Source of the DNA: Thermohalobaculum sp039033215
Lineage (GTDB): Bacteria > Pseudomonadota > Alphaproteobacteria > Rhodobacterales > Rhodobacteraceae
NCBI GenBank assembly: GCA_039033215.1
Contig: JBCCDA010000061.1
Coordinates: 1-26,193 of the forward strand
DNA: 26,193 bases
Direction of reading: 5' to 3'
The number at the start of each line of letters is the position of its first letter. Position 1 is the stretch's first letter. The position numbers and the translations under genes are program-made. This document shows, piece after piece, positions 1 to 7,420 of this stretch. Under the pieces are notes generated by a model. That model worked only from the letters and a program-made list of their open reading frames with translations, did no database searches and was not told the DNA's origin.

Positions 1-585
1 CACACGACAGCGTCCGCCACGCTCGCTCACGAGCTGAACGACAAGGCCGGCGACAAGGGCATCGGGTTCGTCGACGCCCCGGTCTCGGGCGGACAGGCAG
101 GGGCCGAGAACGGCCAGCTCGCCATCATGTGCGGCGGCGACGAGGCGACCTATGCCAAGGCCGAGAGCGTGATGGAGGCATACGCCAAATCCATGAAGCG
201 CCTCGGCGGCACGGGCGCGGGCCAGCTCACCAAGATGGTCAACCAGATCTGTATCGCGGGGCTCGTCCAGGCGCTGTCCGAGGGGCTCAACTTTGCGGTG
301 AAGGCGGGTCTCGACGGTGAGGCGGTGGTCGAGGCGATCTCCGGCGGTGCGGCGGGGTCCTGGCAGATGAACAACCGCCACAAGACCATGCTGGCGGACC
401 ACTACGACCACGGGTTTGCGGTCGAGTGGATGCGCAAGGATCTTGGCATCGCGCTGGACGAGGCCACGCGCAACGGCGCGCGCCTCCCCGTGACCGCGCT
501 GGTCGACCAGTTCTACGGCGAGGTCACGGACATGGGCGGCGCCCGCTGGGACACGTCCAGCCTGATGAAGCGCCTGGTGCGGTGA
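1..585 (+). CDS. NAD(P)-dependent oxidoreductase, 3-hydroxyisobutyrate dehydrogenase family (5' end missing)
   Basis: The reading frame is open from the first base, so the N-terminal Rossmann half lies outside the window. The visible part begins HTTASATLAHEL and contains FVDAPVSGGQAGAENGQLA, the conserved substrate-binding signature of beta-hydroxyacid dehydrogenases. The helical C-terminal domain follows, with GGTGAGQLTKMVNQ, which carries the family's catalytic Lys. These enzymes oxidise 3-hydroxyisobutyrate or reduce tartronate semialdehyde and related substrates with NAD(P). The substrate here cannot be told from the sequence. The frame ends in TGA 49 nt before the next gene's start. Family certain, substrate not. 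Confidence 0.93.
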   Translation, partial: HTTASATLAHELNDKAGDKGIGFVDAPVSGGQAGAENGQLAIMCGGDEATYAKAESVMEAYAKSMKRLGGTGAGQLTKMVNQICIAGLVQALSEGLNFAVKAGLDGEAVVEAISGGAAGSWQMNNRHKTMLADHYDHGFAVEWMRKDLGIALDEATRNGARLPVTALVDQFYGEVTDMGGARWDTSSLMKRLVR

Positions 586-606
586 CACCGCTCTAGACAC
601 GCGATA

Positions 607-634
607 CCCTGTCCCCGTTGAGACGGGGGCAGGG
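607..634. terminator. GC-rich hairpin after the dehydrogenase gene
   Basis: Two 12-nt arms (607-618 and 623-634) pair with a single G-T wobble around the 4-nt loop TGAG. The 3' arm is followed by TGTTCGG and not a T run, so it is not a canonical intrinsic terminator. Its last base is the G of the GTG start of the following gene, so if it forms in the mRNA it would also mask that start. Confidence 0.5.
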
Positions 635-2034
635 TGTTCGGATTGATTGATCAGATTGGACTTTGGGCTGACCAGTTCTGGGCGTGGATCAACGCAAAAC
701 CGGGTGTCGCGGCGGCGGTTGCCGCGTTCATTGGTATCGGAATCACGGTCCTCGTGGCGATCTTTGGTGTATTCAAGCGCAAGCCTTCCCCACCCTCGCA
801 GCCGATCCAACAGCAGCCCGCACAGGTTGTCGTAACTCCACCCACGCCCAACACTGTTACGCTAACCATTGAAGTCTACGAGGCGCAAACACGCGAACGC
901 ATCGCGGATGCCCGCGCACAATGGGAGCAAGCCGAGGGGGTGGACAAGGAACGCCTCTCCGGCCAGATCGCCGAACTGGAAGGAAAGCTGCAGAACCTCG
1001 AGCCCGCGTATGAAGCAGCGAAGCAGCGTATCCGCGAGCTCGAAGCCCTGTTGGAACGCGAAGGCAACCAGCTCGGCGCCGAACGACTGAAACGCGCCGA
1101 GGATGCACTGGCCGCCGGGGACTTCGACGAGGCCGACGCACTGCTGGCCGAGATCAGCGCCGAAGAGGACCTCGCGGTCCAACGCAAGGCCCGCGCTGAA
1201 TATGGCCGTGGCCAGATCGCCGAGGAACAGGTGCGCTGGCTGGATGCCGCCGATCACTACAAGCGGGCGGCAGAGCTGGAGCCAACCTATGACACGCTTA
1301 TCAAAGCCGGTTGGTTCCTAGATGCAGCAGGTCGGTACACAGAGGGCGCCGCGATCAAGGAGAAACTCGTCGCCCTGTCAAAAGCTGAGCACGGCAAAAA
1401 TGACACTAAGACCGGGGCCGCGCTGAACAATCTCGCAGAAAGCTATCGCGCGCTCGGTCGCTATGCCGAAGCCGAGCCGCTGTATCGTAAGGCCATCGAG
1501 ATCGGCAAGGCTACGATCGGAGAGCGGCATCCGACCTATGCCATCCGCCTCAACAATCTCGCTGCTCTGCTGCAGGATATGGGCCGTCTGGAGGAGGCCG
1601 AGCCGCACTATCGCAAGGCCATGGAGATCACCAAGGCCACCCTCGGGGAGGGGCATCCGGACTACGCCATCCGCCTCAACAATCTCGCTGCTCTGCTGCA
1701 GGATATGGGCCGTCTGGAGGAGGCCGAGCCGCTCTACCGCCAGGCCATCGAGATCGACAAGGCCACCATCGGGGAGAGGCATCCGGACTATGCCACCGAC
1801 CTCAACAATCTCGCGGGTTTGCTGCGCGCCATGGGAAAACCGGACGATGCGAAACCGCTATTCGAACAGATGCACGCGATTCGTCTCGACAAGCTTGGCG
1901 TGGACCATCCGCAGACCAAGCAGGGCGCGGGCAACTACGCCGTCCTCCTCCGCGAACACTTCCCGGACGACCCGGCGCTGGTGGAGTTGGAGGCCGCGTT
2001 CGGGCCGGACATCGGGCGCGAGGGCGGGGATTAA
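634..2034 (+). CDS. Membrane-anchored coiled-coil/TPR protein (kinesin-light-chain type repeats)
   Basis: This 466-aa protein has an N-terminal hydrophobic segment at about residues 24-46 (AAAVAAFIGIGITVLVAIFG), a Pro/Gln-rich linker, and a charged coiled coil at about 85-175. At about 215-440 come TPR repeats, the later ones being 42-residue kinesin-light-chain-type units with the core LNNLAALLQDMGRLEEAEP. The topology suggests a membrane anchor with the TPR scaffold on one face, for protein-protein contacts. No catalytic motif is visible. The GTG at 634 is the first start in frame, but it ends a strong hairpin; TTG at 643 is an alternative. Two central repeats are almost identical in DNA. 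The C-terminal stretch resembles that of the protein encoded at 9209-9841. Confidence 0.85.
   Translation: MFGLIDQIGLWADQFWAWINAKPGVAAAVAAFIGIGITVLVAIFGVFKRKPSPPSQPIQQQPAQVVVTPPTPNTVTLTIEVYEAQTRERIADARAQWEQAEGVDKERLSGQIAELEGKLQNLEPAYEAAKQRIRELEALLEREGNQLGAERLKRAEDALAAGDFDEADALLAEISAEEDLAVQRKARAEYGRGQIAEEQVRWLDAADHYKRAAELEPTYDTLIKAGWFLDAAGRYTEGAAIKEKLVALSKAEHGKNDTKTGAALNNLAESYRALGRYAEAEPLYRKAIEIGKATIGERHPTYAIRLNNLAALLQDMGRLEEAEPHYRKAMEITKATLGEGHPDYAIRLNNLAALLQDMGRLEEAEPLYRQAIEIDKATIGERHPDYATDLNNLAGLLRAMGKPDDAKPLFEQMHAIRLDKLGVDHPQTKQGAGNYAVLLREHFPDDPALVELEAAFGPDIGREGGD
1540..1732 (+). repeat. Near-identical in-frame TPR DNA repeats, period 126 nt
   Basis: The 67 nt at 1540-1606 recur without mismatch at 1666-1732, one 42-codon TPR unit downstream. 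Similarity weakens outside the identical block. This indicates a recent duplication or gene conversion within the TPR array and a likely site of copy-number change. Confidence 0.9.
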
Positions 2035-2054
2035 ACCCGCAGCATGTTGTGTGC

Positions 2055-2081
2055 AAAAAGTGTTGCCAAAGTCTTGGCAAC
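2055..2081 (-). terminator. Intrinsic terminator (minus direction)
   Basis: GTTGCCAA (2062-2069) and TTGGCAAC (2074-2081) form a perfect 8-bp stem with a 4-nt loop. Read on the minus strand, the hairpin is followed by ACTTTTTGC, giving a five-T run at 2059-2055. This matches a Rho-independent terminator for transcripts coming from the esterase gene at 2217-3119. On the plus strand the stem lacks a T run but could still stop the TPR-gene transcript. Confidence 0.7.
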
Positions 2082-2083
2082 AA

Positions 2084-2206
2084 CGGGCGCGTGGGTGTCC
2101 ACGCGCCCGGTTAACGCGCCTTAACGCGTCGACTTGGTTGGCATACGTTTGGCATACGAAACGCATACGCTTGGCAGACGGAAATCATACGCTTGGATCC
2201 CGGCGC
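2084..2206 (-). repeat. Dispersed 3'-UTR element, copy 1: five 11-nt units plus hairpin
   Basis: Read on the minus strand, directly after the esterase stop codon, it has four parts in order. They are GCGCCGGGAT (2206-2197), five consecutive 11-nt units beginning GTATG or GTCTG (the last two are GTATGCCAAAC and GTATGCCAACC), AAGTCGACG, and a perfect 11-bp hairpin CGGGCGCGTGG/CCACGCGCCCG (2084-2109). The same order, the same period and the same 34-nt run from AAGTCGACG to the end of the hairpin's GGGCGCG occur at 7421-7557. Between the palindrome and the hairpin lies TTAA-N6-TTAAC (2111-2125), which resembles a CtrA site. Confidence 0.85.
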
Positions 2207-2216
2207 AGTGTGGGTC

Positions 2217-3119
2217 TCAGTCGGCCGTGGCCATGCGGGTGATCGCGTCACAGATCCGCCCAAATGCGGCCCCCGCCCGGGCCACCTTGTGACGGGCTCT
2301 CAGGTGGCCATGCGGCAGTTCCTCCTCGACCACGACCTCCGCCGCGATCCCGGCCTCGGTCAACCGCAGCACATACTCAGGCCCATCGTCGCGGAGCGGG
2401 TCATGCTCGGCGGCTGATATGAAGCAAGGCGCCGCCGACTCGAAGTCCATGGCCATGAGCGGATCGAAGGTCTCGTCGCGCTCGGGTGGCTTCTGCTCAC
2501 ACCGTCCGCGCCGATATTTCCTTACATCCGAGGTAGTTAGCAAGGGCGCCTCCGCTTTCTCGGCGTAGGAAGGCAGCTCCAGCGAGATGCCGCCGAGGTC
2601 CGGATAGATCAGCACTTGCCCCACGATCCGCGCATCGCCGGTCAATCCAAGGGCTGCGGCAATGTTGCCCCCCGCCGAGTCGCCCGCCACGATCAGGGGC
2701 CGGTCGCCGAACGTCGCCACAGCGGCCAGCGCATCGGCATACGCCGCCGGGTGCGGATGTTCGGGTGCAAGGCGGTAGTTGATCGAGATGACTTCGCAGT
2801 CCGTACGCGCGGCAATCTCGGCGCAGATGCTGTCATGGCTATCGACACTTCCCAGGGAGAAGCCACCGCCATGAAAGAAAAGAACGCGCGTTTCCAATGG
2901 GTTGGCGGGCCAATACCGCCGCGCCTGACCAAAGCCGGCAGGCCCTCGGAAGATTGTATCCTCGATCGCCAGACCCTCGGGGCGCGGGGCGCGGAAGGCG
3001 TTCGCCATACGCTCGTAATCGCGACGCTGCACGGCAATGTGGCGCTCGCCCGAGGTCTCCGGGAACAAGCGGTTGCAGGCATCAATGTAGGCGAGCACTT
3101 CGGGGTCAGATATCTGCAT
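2217..3119 (-). CDS. Alpha/beta hydrolase, hormone-sensitive-lipase (bacterial family IV) esterase
   Basis: This is a 300-aa cytoplasmic carboxylesterase-type hydrolase with no signal peptide. The oxyanion motif HGGG lies at residues 83-86, the nucleophile is Ser148 in GDSAGG, and the likely acid and base are Asp240 (EHDPLRDD) and His270 (LPHGH). NYRLAPEHPHPAA is typical of family IV. The length is normal. The family usually hydrolyses short- to medium-chain acyl esters; the natural substrate here is unknown. The ATG at 3119 has only a weak ribosome site. The gene runs head-to-head with the secreted protein at 3258. Its 3' end leads into the periodic element and an intrinsic terminator. Confidence 0.93.
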   Translation of the reverse strand: MQISDPEVLAYIDACNRLFPETSGERHIAVQRRDYERMANAFRAPRPEGLAIEDTIFRGPAGFGQARRYWPANPLETRVLFFHGGGFSLGSVDSHDSICAEIAARTDCEVISINYRLAPEHPHPAAYADALAAVATFGDRPLIVAGDSAGGNIAAALGLTGDARIVGQVLIYPDLGGISLELPSYAEKAEAPLLTTSDVRKYRRGRCEQKPPERDETFDPLMAMDFESAAPCFISAAEHDPLRDDGPEYVLRLTEAGIAAEVVVEEELPHGHLRARHKVARAGAAFGRICDAITRMATAD

Positions 3120-3257
3120 GGGGTTCCATCGGTCGACGATTTGTCACGTCAGGGATACCACGTTCCCCTGATGCTGCCAGATCGGATCGAGCGTGGCCGC
3201 TTGACGCGGGGCCGGGAAGCTCCACCCTCGGGTAGAGGCAGAGAGGGAGGCCCCGAG

Positions 3258-3677
3258 ATGTCGCTTCTACGTTTGGCGCCGGCATGGCTTCTGGCACTGG
3301 TGATGATTGCTGCTCAGCCGGCCACGGCCGAGGACCCCGGCACGTCGATCCGCACGGTGATCCAAGACCAGCTTTCGGCTTTCCAGGACAACGACGTGGC
3401 CACCGCGTTCGGTTTCGCCGCACCATCCATTCAGCAGAAGTTCGGCAGCCCGGAAGACTTCGGACAGATGGTGAAGCAGGGTTACCCGATGGTCTGGCGC
3501 CCGCGCAGCCACCAGATGGGTAGGCTGCTCGAGACGGCAGCGGGGTTGGTCCAGTTGGTCGTGTTCGAGGACGGCAATGGGCGGCTCTATGAAGCCGGTT
3601 ATCTGATGGAGCAGATTGACGGTGCCTGGCGTATCGCAGGGGTGCATCTGCGTGCCATGCCGGGTGCCGGGGCCTGA
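3258..3677 (+). CDS. Secreted DUF4864-type protein
   Basis: This 139-aa protein has a clear Sec signal peptide (MSLLRLAPAWLLALVMIAA, predicted cleavage after ATA near residue 24). The mature domain runs TVIQDQLSAFQDNDVATAFGFA...SIQQKFGSPEDFGQMV...YPMVWRP, a pattern I recognise from DUF4864. That family has an NTF2-like look and unknown function. The start was chosen because GGGAGG precedes the ATG and a signal peptide begins there. The frame stays open upstream to 2616, but that part is antisense to the esterase. Probably periplasmic. It converges with the next gene, leaving 12 nt between stops. Confidence 0.85.
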   Translation: MSLLRLAPAWLLALVMIAAQPATAEDPGTSIRTVIQDQLSAFQDNDVATAFGFAAPSIQQKFGSPEDFGQMVKQGYPMVWRPRSHQMGRLLETAAGLVQLVVFEDGNGRLYEAGYLMEQIDGAWRIAGVHLRAMPGAGA

Positions 3678-3689
3678 ACGACGGCAACA

Positions 3690-4481
3690 TCAAAACCGTT
3701 TCCAGACACCAACCTGCAGCGTCAACCCGTCCTCCGGCTGCAGGGCATCCCAGACGATGCCCAACTGGATCGTGTTGGGGTAGAGTGGGCCTTCCGGTTT
3801 CTTGTCGTTCGACCCCAGGATCGGCCACATTGTGTAGGCGATCGACGGCCCGATCTTGAACGAGTACTCTGTCTGCTGGCCCAACGGGACCACCGTGAAG
3901 AGACTGAGCAGGCCTAAGAAACCATCGGTCGGGGTGTGGCCCAGAGTGATGTCGGCCCGGACTTCCTCATCAAGGCCCTCCCCCCGGATACGCAGGCCAA
4001 GCTCGCTGGAGACGAAGCTGTCACCCCAATCCCCTTGCCAACCGCGGCCATAGAGCACGCGCAGATCCACCTCGCTTGCGGAATCTGGCCGGCTGTCGCC
4101 GAGCCCGTTGCCCAGCCAGCGTTCGACCGGGAAACTGGCGCCCGCCTGGAGCGACATGATATCGCCCTCCGTGCCGGACCAGATACGGTGCCGGACATGG
4201 CCTCCGATCCGAGCTTCCAGAATATCGTCTGTCGTCGAGAACTCGCTGTAGGCCATGAAGCCAACCGTGAGGTCCGGGTTAAAGCCGTACTCGATGAAGA
4301 TCTGCGTCGTGTTCTTCTCGCGTTCGGCCGGGTCGCCGAAGATGGCGCCCACCGGAGCCACCTGGCGACCGGTCGTGGTGATCACCAGGACGCTGTCCTC
4401 GGGCTGCGGCCACGCGCCGGGGAAGGCTGCCCCCGACGCGGTGGCCGCCGCGAACAGGCCTGCGATCAGCGCTCGCACCAT
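3690..4481 (-). CDS. Probable outer-membrane beta-barrel-like protein
   Basis: This 263-aa protein starts with a signal peptide (MVRALIAGLFAAATASGAA). The rest is rich in alternating polar/hydrophobic strands with aromatic residues (IFIEYGFNPDLTVGFMAYSEF, TEYSFKIGPSIAYTMW) and ends in Trp-Lys-Arg-Phe. A terminal Phe is typical of barrels inserted by the BAM complex. I do not recognise a named family. GGAG lies about 7 nt before the ATG. Upstream at 4517-4530 is a TTAACCATGCTTAA motif (minus strand) resembling a CtrA half-site pair. It might be a transport or adhesion barrel; no motif decides. Confidence 0.75.
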   Translation of the reverse strand: MVRALIAGLFAAATASGAAFPGAWPQPEDSVLVITTTGRQVAPVGAIFGDPAEREKNTTQIFIEYGFNPDLTVGFMAYSEFSTTDDILEARIGGHVRHRIWSGTEGDIMSLQAGASFPVERWLGNGLGDSRPDSASEVDLRVLYGRGWQGDWGDSFVSSELGLRIRGEGLDEEVRADITLGHTPTDGFLGLLSLFTVVPLGQQTEYSFKIGPSIAYTMWPILGSNDKKPEGPLYPNTIQLGIVWDALQPEDGLTLQVGVWKRF

Positions 4482-4516
4482 AGAGAACTCCGTCCCGGGG
4501 ACAGGCTCACTATCGA

Positions 4517-4530
4517 TTAAGCATGGTTAA
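4517..4530 (-). promoter_or_regulatory. CtrA-like TTAA-N6-TTAA site
   Basis: On the minus strand this reads TTAACCATGCTTAA, 36 nt upstream of the ATG of the outer-membrane-like gene. Alphaproteobacterial CtrA binds TTAA-N6/7-TTAA pairs and TTAACCAT half-sites. The N6 spacing makes this weaker than the site at 23645. Confidence 0.4.
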
Positions 4531-4624
4531 TGCCGCGTTACGCCGTGTAGGCTGTGCGGAAAAGACCAATCACGGCTGACCCCGATGTGCACGCTCCCGT
4601 CACCGCGTGGTGCCGTTGGTGAGT

Positions 4625-5800
4625 TCAGGGTAGTCGGTCACCCTCGGCGACAATACGGCATCCGGGACCTTTCTCGGCGCAAGCCTCCATGGCCGCATCC
4701 CGCGCGAGGTCAGCCGTCCGGTAGGCGCTGGCATAGCCCCAAGCCCCGTCTTCACCGACTGCAAAGGCACGAAAGTCCTCGGACCCAAGATAGGCCACCC
4801 ATTGCGTCGTCGCCGCTTCAGCCAGCCCATCCGGAGGAGCCACGCCGAGGTCTACCTCGATCGGTGGTGCCGGATCCCACGTGGGCATCCCGATGTCTCG
4901 GAGGAACGTATCAATGGCCGGACGCCAGAGAGCGGTGTTCCCCCGCTGCATGAGCCAGTGCCCCTCCCCCGTGTTCAGGGCGCGGTCGAACATCACCAAC
5001 CGCGCGGGGGCTTTGGTCCCATCGAAGTGCGCATCGACAAGCTCGGGCCAGAAGAAGCTGTCCGTCCGCGCATAGAGCCAGAGCGAGGGCCGTGCGCCTG
5101 CATGCCCAACACTGTGAAAGGCGCCGGTCAGCCCCTCGGCGTTGCAGTTCTCGCGGTCCCTCACTGACCCACGTCCGCCTGAGAAATTGATCGCCCCGAC
5201 CAGACCCGGTGGTGGATCGCCTGCCAGCACCAGCGACGCAAATCCTCCACCCGAAACCCCGGACGCCATAAGCCGCGTCGGGTCGACGCGCGGGTCCTCA
5301 GCCAGATGGGCCAGCACGGCGCGAAGATCCTCCGCGGCCACACTGCCGGCGCGAACATAGCCTTCGGTGCTGGCCTCCTCGCAGCTGCCGTACCACTCGT
5401 CGTAGACGCCATTCGACAGACCGAAACCCCGCCGGGCGACGGCAATCGCGACGTAGCCGCGCCGCGCGAACTCGCTTACCAGCCAGCCGTAGCGGTGTAT
5501 CCTCAGTTTCCGGTGGGTGGAACGGCGCGGGTTGCCATGCGTGATGACGATTGCGGGGCGGTTGTCGCCGGCGGCGGCGCCGCGAGGATAGCCCCAAAGG
5601 ACCTCTAACCGGTGCGCGCCTGCATCTGCGATATCGACCTCGATCACGCCGCGCTCGAGCCGGATCGCATCCATCTCCAGAGCTGGTGACAGGGGAGCGT
5701 CGGGAGAAGACAGGGCCGAGATCGCCGGCGTATCCCGGATCTCGGGGTCGGCCCAGGCACCGGTCGCGACCAACGCCGCCACAAGCGCCATCCACCTCAT
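4625..5800 (-). CDS. Secreted alpha/beta hydrolase (dienelactone hydrolase/prolyl-oligopeptidase-like) with small C-terminal domain
   Basis: This 391-aa protein has a signal peptide (MRWMALVAALVATGAWA). Hydrolase motifs are THGNPRR near residues 88-93, nucleophile Ser183 in GVSGGG, candidate acid Asp247 (ARTDSFF) and candidate base His281 (GEGHWL). The last ~60 residues (WVAYLGSEDFRAFAVGEDG...CAEKGPGCRIVAEGDRLP) look like a separate DUF4189-like module with two cysteines. The ATG at 5800 overlaps the stop of the upstream MaoC-like gene as ATGA, which fixes the start and implies translational coupling; the open frame above it is that gene's antisense-free 3' end. Presumably periplasmic. Substrate unknown. 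Confidence 0.88.
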   Translation of the reverse strand: MRWMALVAALVATGAWADPEIRDTPAISALSSPDAPLSPALEMDAIRLERGVIEVDIADAGAHRLEVLWGYPRGAAAGDNRPAIVITHGNPRRSTHRKLRIHRYGWLVSEFARRGYVAIAVARRGFGLSNGVYDEWYGSCEEASTEGYVRAGSVAAEDLRAVLAHLAEDPRVDPTRLMASGVSGGGFASLVLAGDPPPGLVGAINFSGGRGSVRDRENCNAEGLTGAFHSVGHAGARPSLWLYARTDSFFWPELVDAHFDGTKAPARLVMFDRALNTGEGHWLMQRGNTALWRPAIDTFLRDIGMPTWDPAPPIEVDLGVAPPDGLAEAATTQWVAYLGSEDFRAFAVGEDGAWGYASAYRTADLARDAAMEACAEKGPGCRIVAEGDRLP

Positions 5801-6237
5801 GAGGACGCGCGGGCGCAAATCAGGACGGACCGGTAGGTCATGACGACATCCCCCGCCTGATTGGTGATCGTGTGATCCCACGTAATGTAACCGCGATCAG
5901 GGCGGCTGGTCGATGTGCGGATATCAGCCACTTCCAGCCGGACCCGCAGCGTATCACCGGAGCGAACGGGCTTCAGCCAGCGCAGATCCTCGATCCCCGG
6001 GGAGCCTTGGCTGATCTCGGTCCAGATCGCAGTCTCGATGATCAGGTCGAAGGCGACCAACAACGTATGAAAGCCCGACGCGATCAGCCCGCCGAAGATC
6101 GATTGCTCCGCGGCGACAGGATCCAGATGGAAACTCTGCTTGTCCCAAGTGCTTGCGAAGTTGATGATTTCCGCTTCGTGCAGGGTACGTGTCCCCGTCA
6201 CGAAGACCTGCCCGATCGCGAACTCCTCGAACCGCAA
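5797..6237 (-). CDS. MaoC-like (hot-dog fold) dehydratase/hydratase
   Basis: This 146-aa hot-dog protein begins LRFEEFAIGQVFVTGTRTL, typical of MaoC/(R)-specific enoyl-CoA hydratases. The active-site region is DKQSFHLDPVAA...IFGGLIASGFHT. Such enzymes hydrate enoyl-CoA thioesters. I chose TTG at 6237, which follows the DinB stop by 4 nt and has GAGGG just upstream. A TTG at 6273 is the first start in the open frame but would overlap DinB by 32 nt. It is the middle gene of a three-gene operon and overlaps the hydrolase start by 4 nt. Confidence 0.87.
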   Translation of the reverse strand: MRFEEFAIGQVFVTGTRTLHEAEIINFASTWDKQSFHLDPVAAEQSIFGGLIASGFHTLLVAFDLIIETAIWTEISQGSPGIEDLRWLKPVRSGDTLRVRLEVADIRTSTSRPDRGYITWDHTITNQAGDVVMTYRSVLICARASS

Positions 6238-6241
6238 GTGT

Positions 6242-6736
6242 TCAGCCCTCGCGCTGGAAGTACGCCAGATCAAGCGCCGGCGCCCAACCTGCCAGCCGGG
6301 TCAGCATGGCGTGGCACTGCCCGCGATGGTGGGTCTGGTGGTTGAAGAAATGCGCGAGGGCGAGGCCCAGCGTCTGCGTGATGGTCTTGTTGTCGGCCAT
6401 CGTCCGGTAGGTGAACTCACACTCCAGCTGGGCGGCGTCCAGCGCTCCGGTGAAGCCCATGATGTCGCGATCGAGCGACAGCCGTCGCGGCCGCAGTTCG
6501 GCCCAGCTGTCGTGCGCGATGTGGTCGAGCTTCCATGGCGGATTGGGCTGGCCGCGGAAGCGCGCCATCCAGATGACGTCGGCCACGAACATGTGGTTGA
6601 GCGTCCCATGAAGCGAGACAAAGGTGACCTGGCAATCCTGACGGTAAGCCTCGTCCGAGAGTTCTGCTACGGCGTCGTAGAGACGCCCGTTGGCCCAGGC
6701 ATTGTAAGCCGCCATCATCTCGAAATGCGCCTGCAT
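6242..6736 (-). CDS. DinB-family metal-dependent protein
   Basis: The 164-aa protein has a DinB/YfiT-like four-helix fold. The probable metal-binding triad is His48 (GTLNHM) plus His133 and His137 (HFFNHQTHHRGQ), with the family's final FFNHQTHHRGQ signature intact. Members are DNA-damage-inducible or thiol-transferase-like proteins; the activity of this one is unknown. The ATG at 6736 was preferred over an upstream in-frame start because GAGGGAG lies 6 nt before it. First gene of the operon with the MaoC-like enzyme and the secreted hydrolase. It is divergent from ndk across about 256 bp. Confidence 0.9.
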   Translation of the reverse strand: MQAHFEMMAAYNAWANGRLYDAVAELSDEAYRQDCQVTFVSLHGTLNHMFVADVIWMARFRGQPNPPWKLDHIAHDSWAELRPRRLSLDRDIMGFTGALDAAQLECEFTYRTMADNKTITQTLGLALAHFFNHQTHHRGQCHAMLTRLAGWAPALDLAYFQREG

Positions 6737-6992
6737 GCGGCTCCCTCTTCCCCCGGCCACCCCGCGTCGGGGCGTCGTCCCGCGCCAAGTATCCGATGGA
6801 GGCGCGGAATTCGCAACCTCCCGCCGCGTGCTCCCGTCCCGCCTGCCGCAGCGTTCATGAGAGCTCGCCGTCTAAGAATCTGATATCATTGTGGAATTGC
6901 GGCACAGGCCAGTCGCGAAGATAAACCCTTTGCGCCAGTGCCGCGCCATGCTAGGTCCCCGGCGAAATCCACCCGACAGCGAGGACACCCCC

Positions 6993-7415
6993 ATGGCCGT
7001 GACCCGGACTTTCTCGATCATTAAGCCCGATGCCACCAATCGCAACCTGACCGGCGCGATCAACGCGAAGCTCGAAGCTGCCGGCCTGCGCATTGTCGCG
7101 CAGAAGCGGATTCACATGACCAAGGCCCAGGCTGAGAAGTTCTACGAGGTCCACGCCGAACGTCCGTTCTACGCCGAGCTGACGGACTTCATGTGCTCGG
7201 CCCCGGTGGTCGTCCAGGTCCTGGAAGGCGAGGATGCGGTAGCCAGAAACCGCGAGGTCATGGGCGCCACGAACCCTGCCGAAGCAGCCGAGGGGACCAT
7301 CCGCAAGGAGTTCGCGCTGTCGATCGGCGAGAACTCGGTCCACGGCTCGGATTCCGCCGAGAACGCAGCGATCGAGATGGCCTATTTCTTTGCCGGAACC
7401 GAGCTCGTCGGCTGA
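6993..7415 (+). CDS. ndk: Nucleoside diphosphate kinase
   Basis: Cytoplasmic enzyme (140 aa, full length) that passes the gamma phosphate from ATP to nucleoside diphosphates through a phosphohistidine. It starts AVTRTFSIIKPDAT. The active-site His is His117 in NSVHGSDSAE, and RPFY and the NPAEAAEGTIR nucleotide-binding stretch are intact. The ATG at 6993 is preceded by GAGGAC; the longer open frame to 6891 is non-coding leader. The stop codon is followed after 5 nt by the periodic 3'-UTR element, so the element is probably part of the ndk transcript. Confidence 0.98.
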   Translation: MAVTRTFSIIKPDATNRNLTGAINAKLEAAGLRIVAQKRIHMTKAQAEKFYEVHAERPFYAELTDFMCSAPVVVQVLEGEDAVARNREVMGATNPAEAAEGTIRKEFALSIGENSVHGSDSAENAAIEMAYFFAGTELVG

Positions 7416-7420
7416 GCCTG

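Noticed and set aside
1463..2242. 259-aa plus-strand ORF in a second frame
   Set aside because: Arg/Ser-rich shadow of the TPR repeats.
2616..3257. N-terminal extension of the DUF4864-type protein
   Set aside because: It is antisense to the esterase; a signal peptide and ribosome site begin at 3258.
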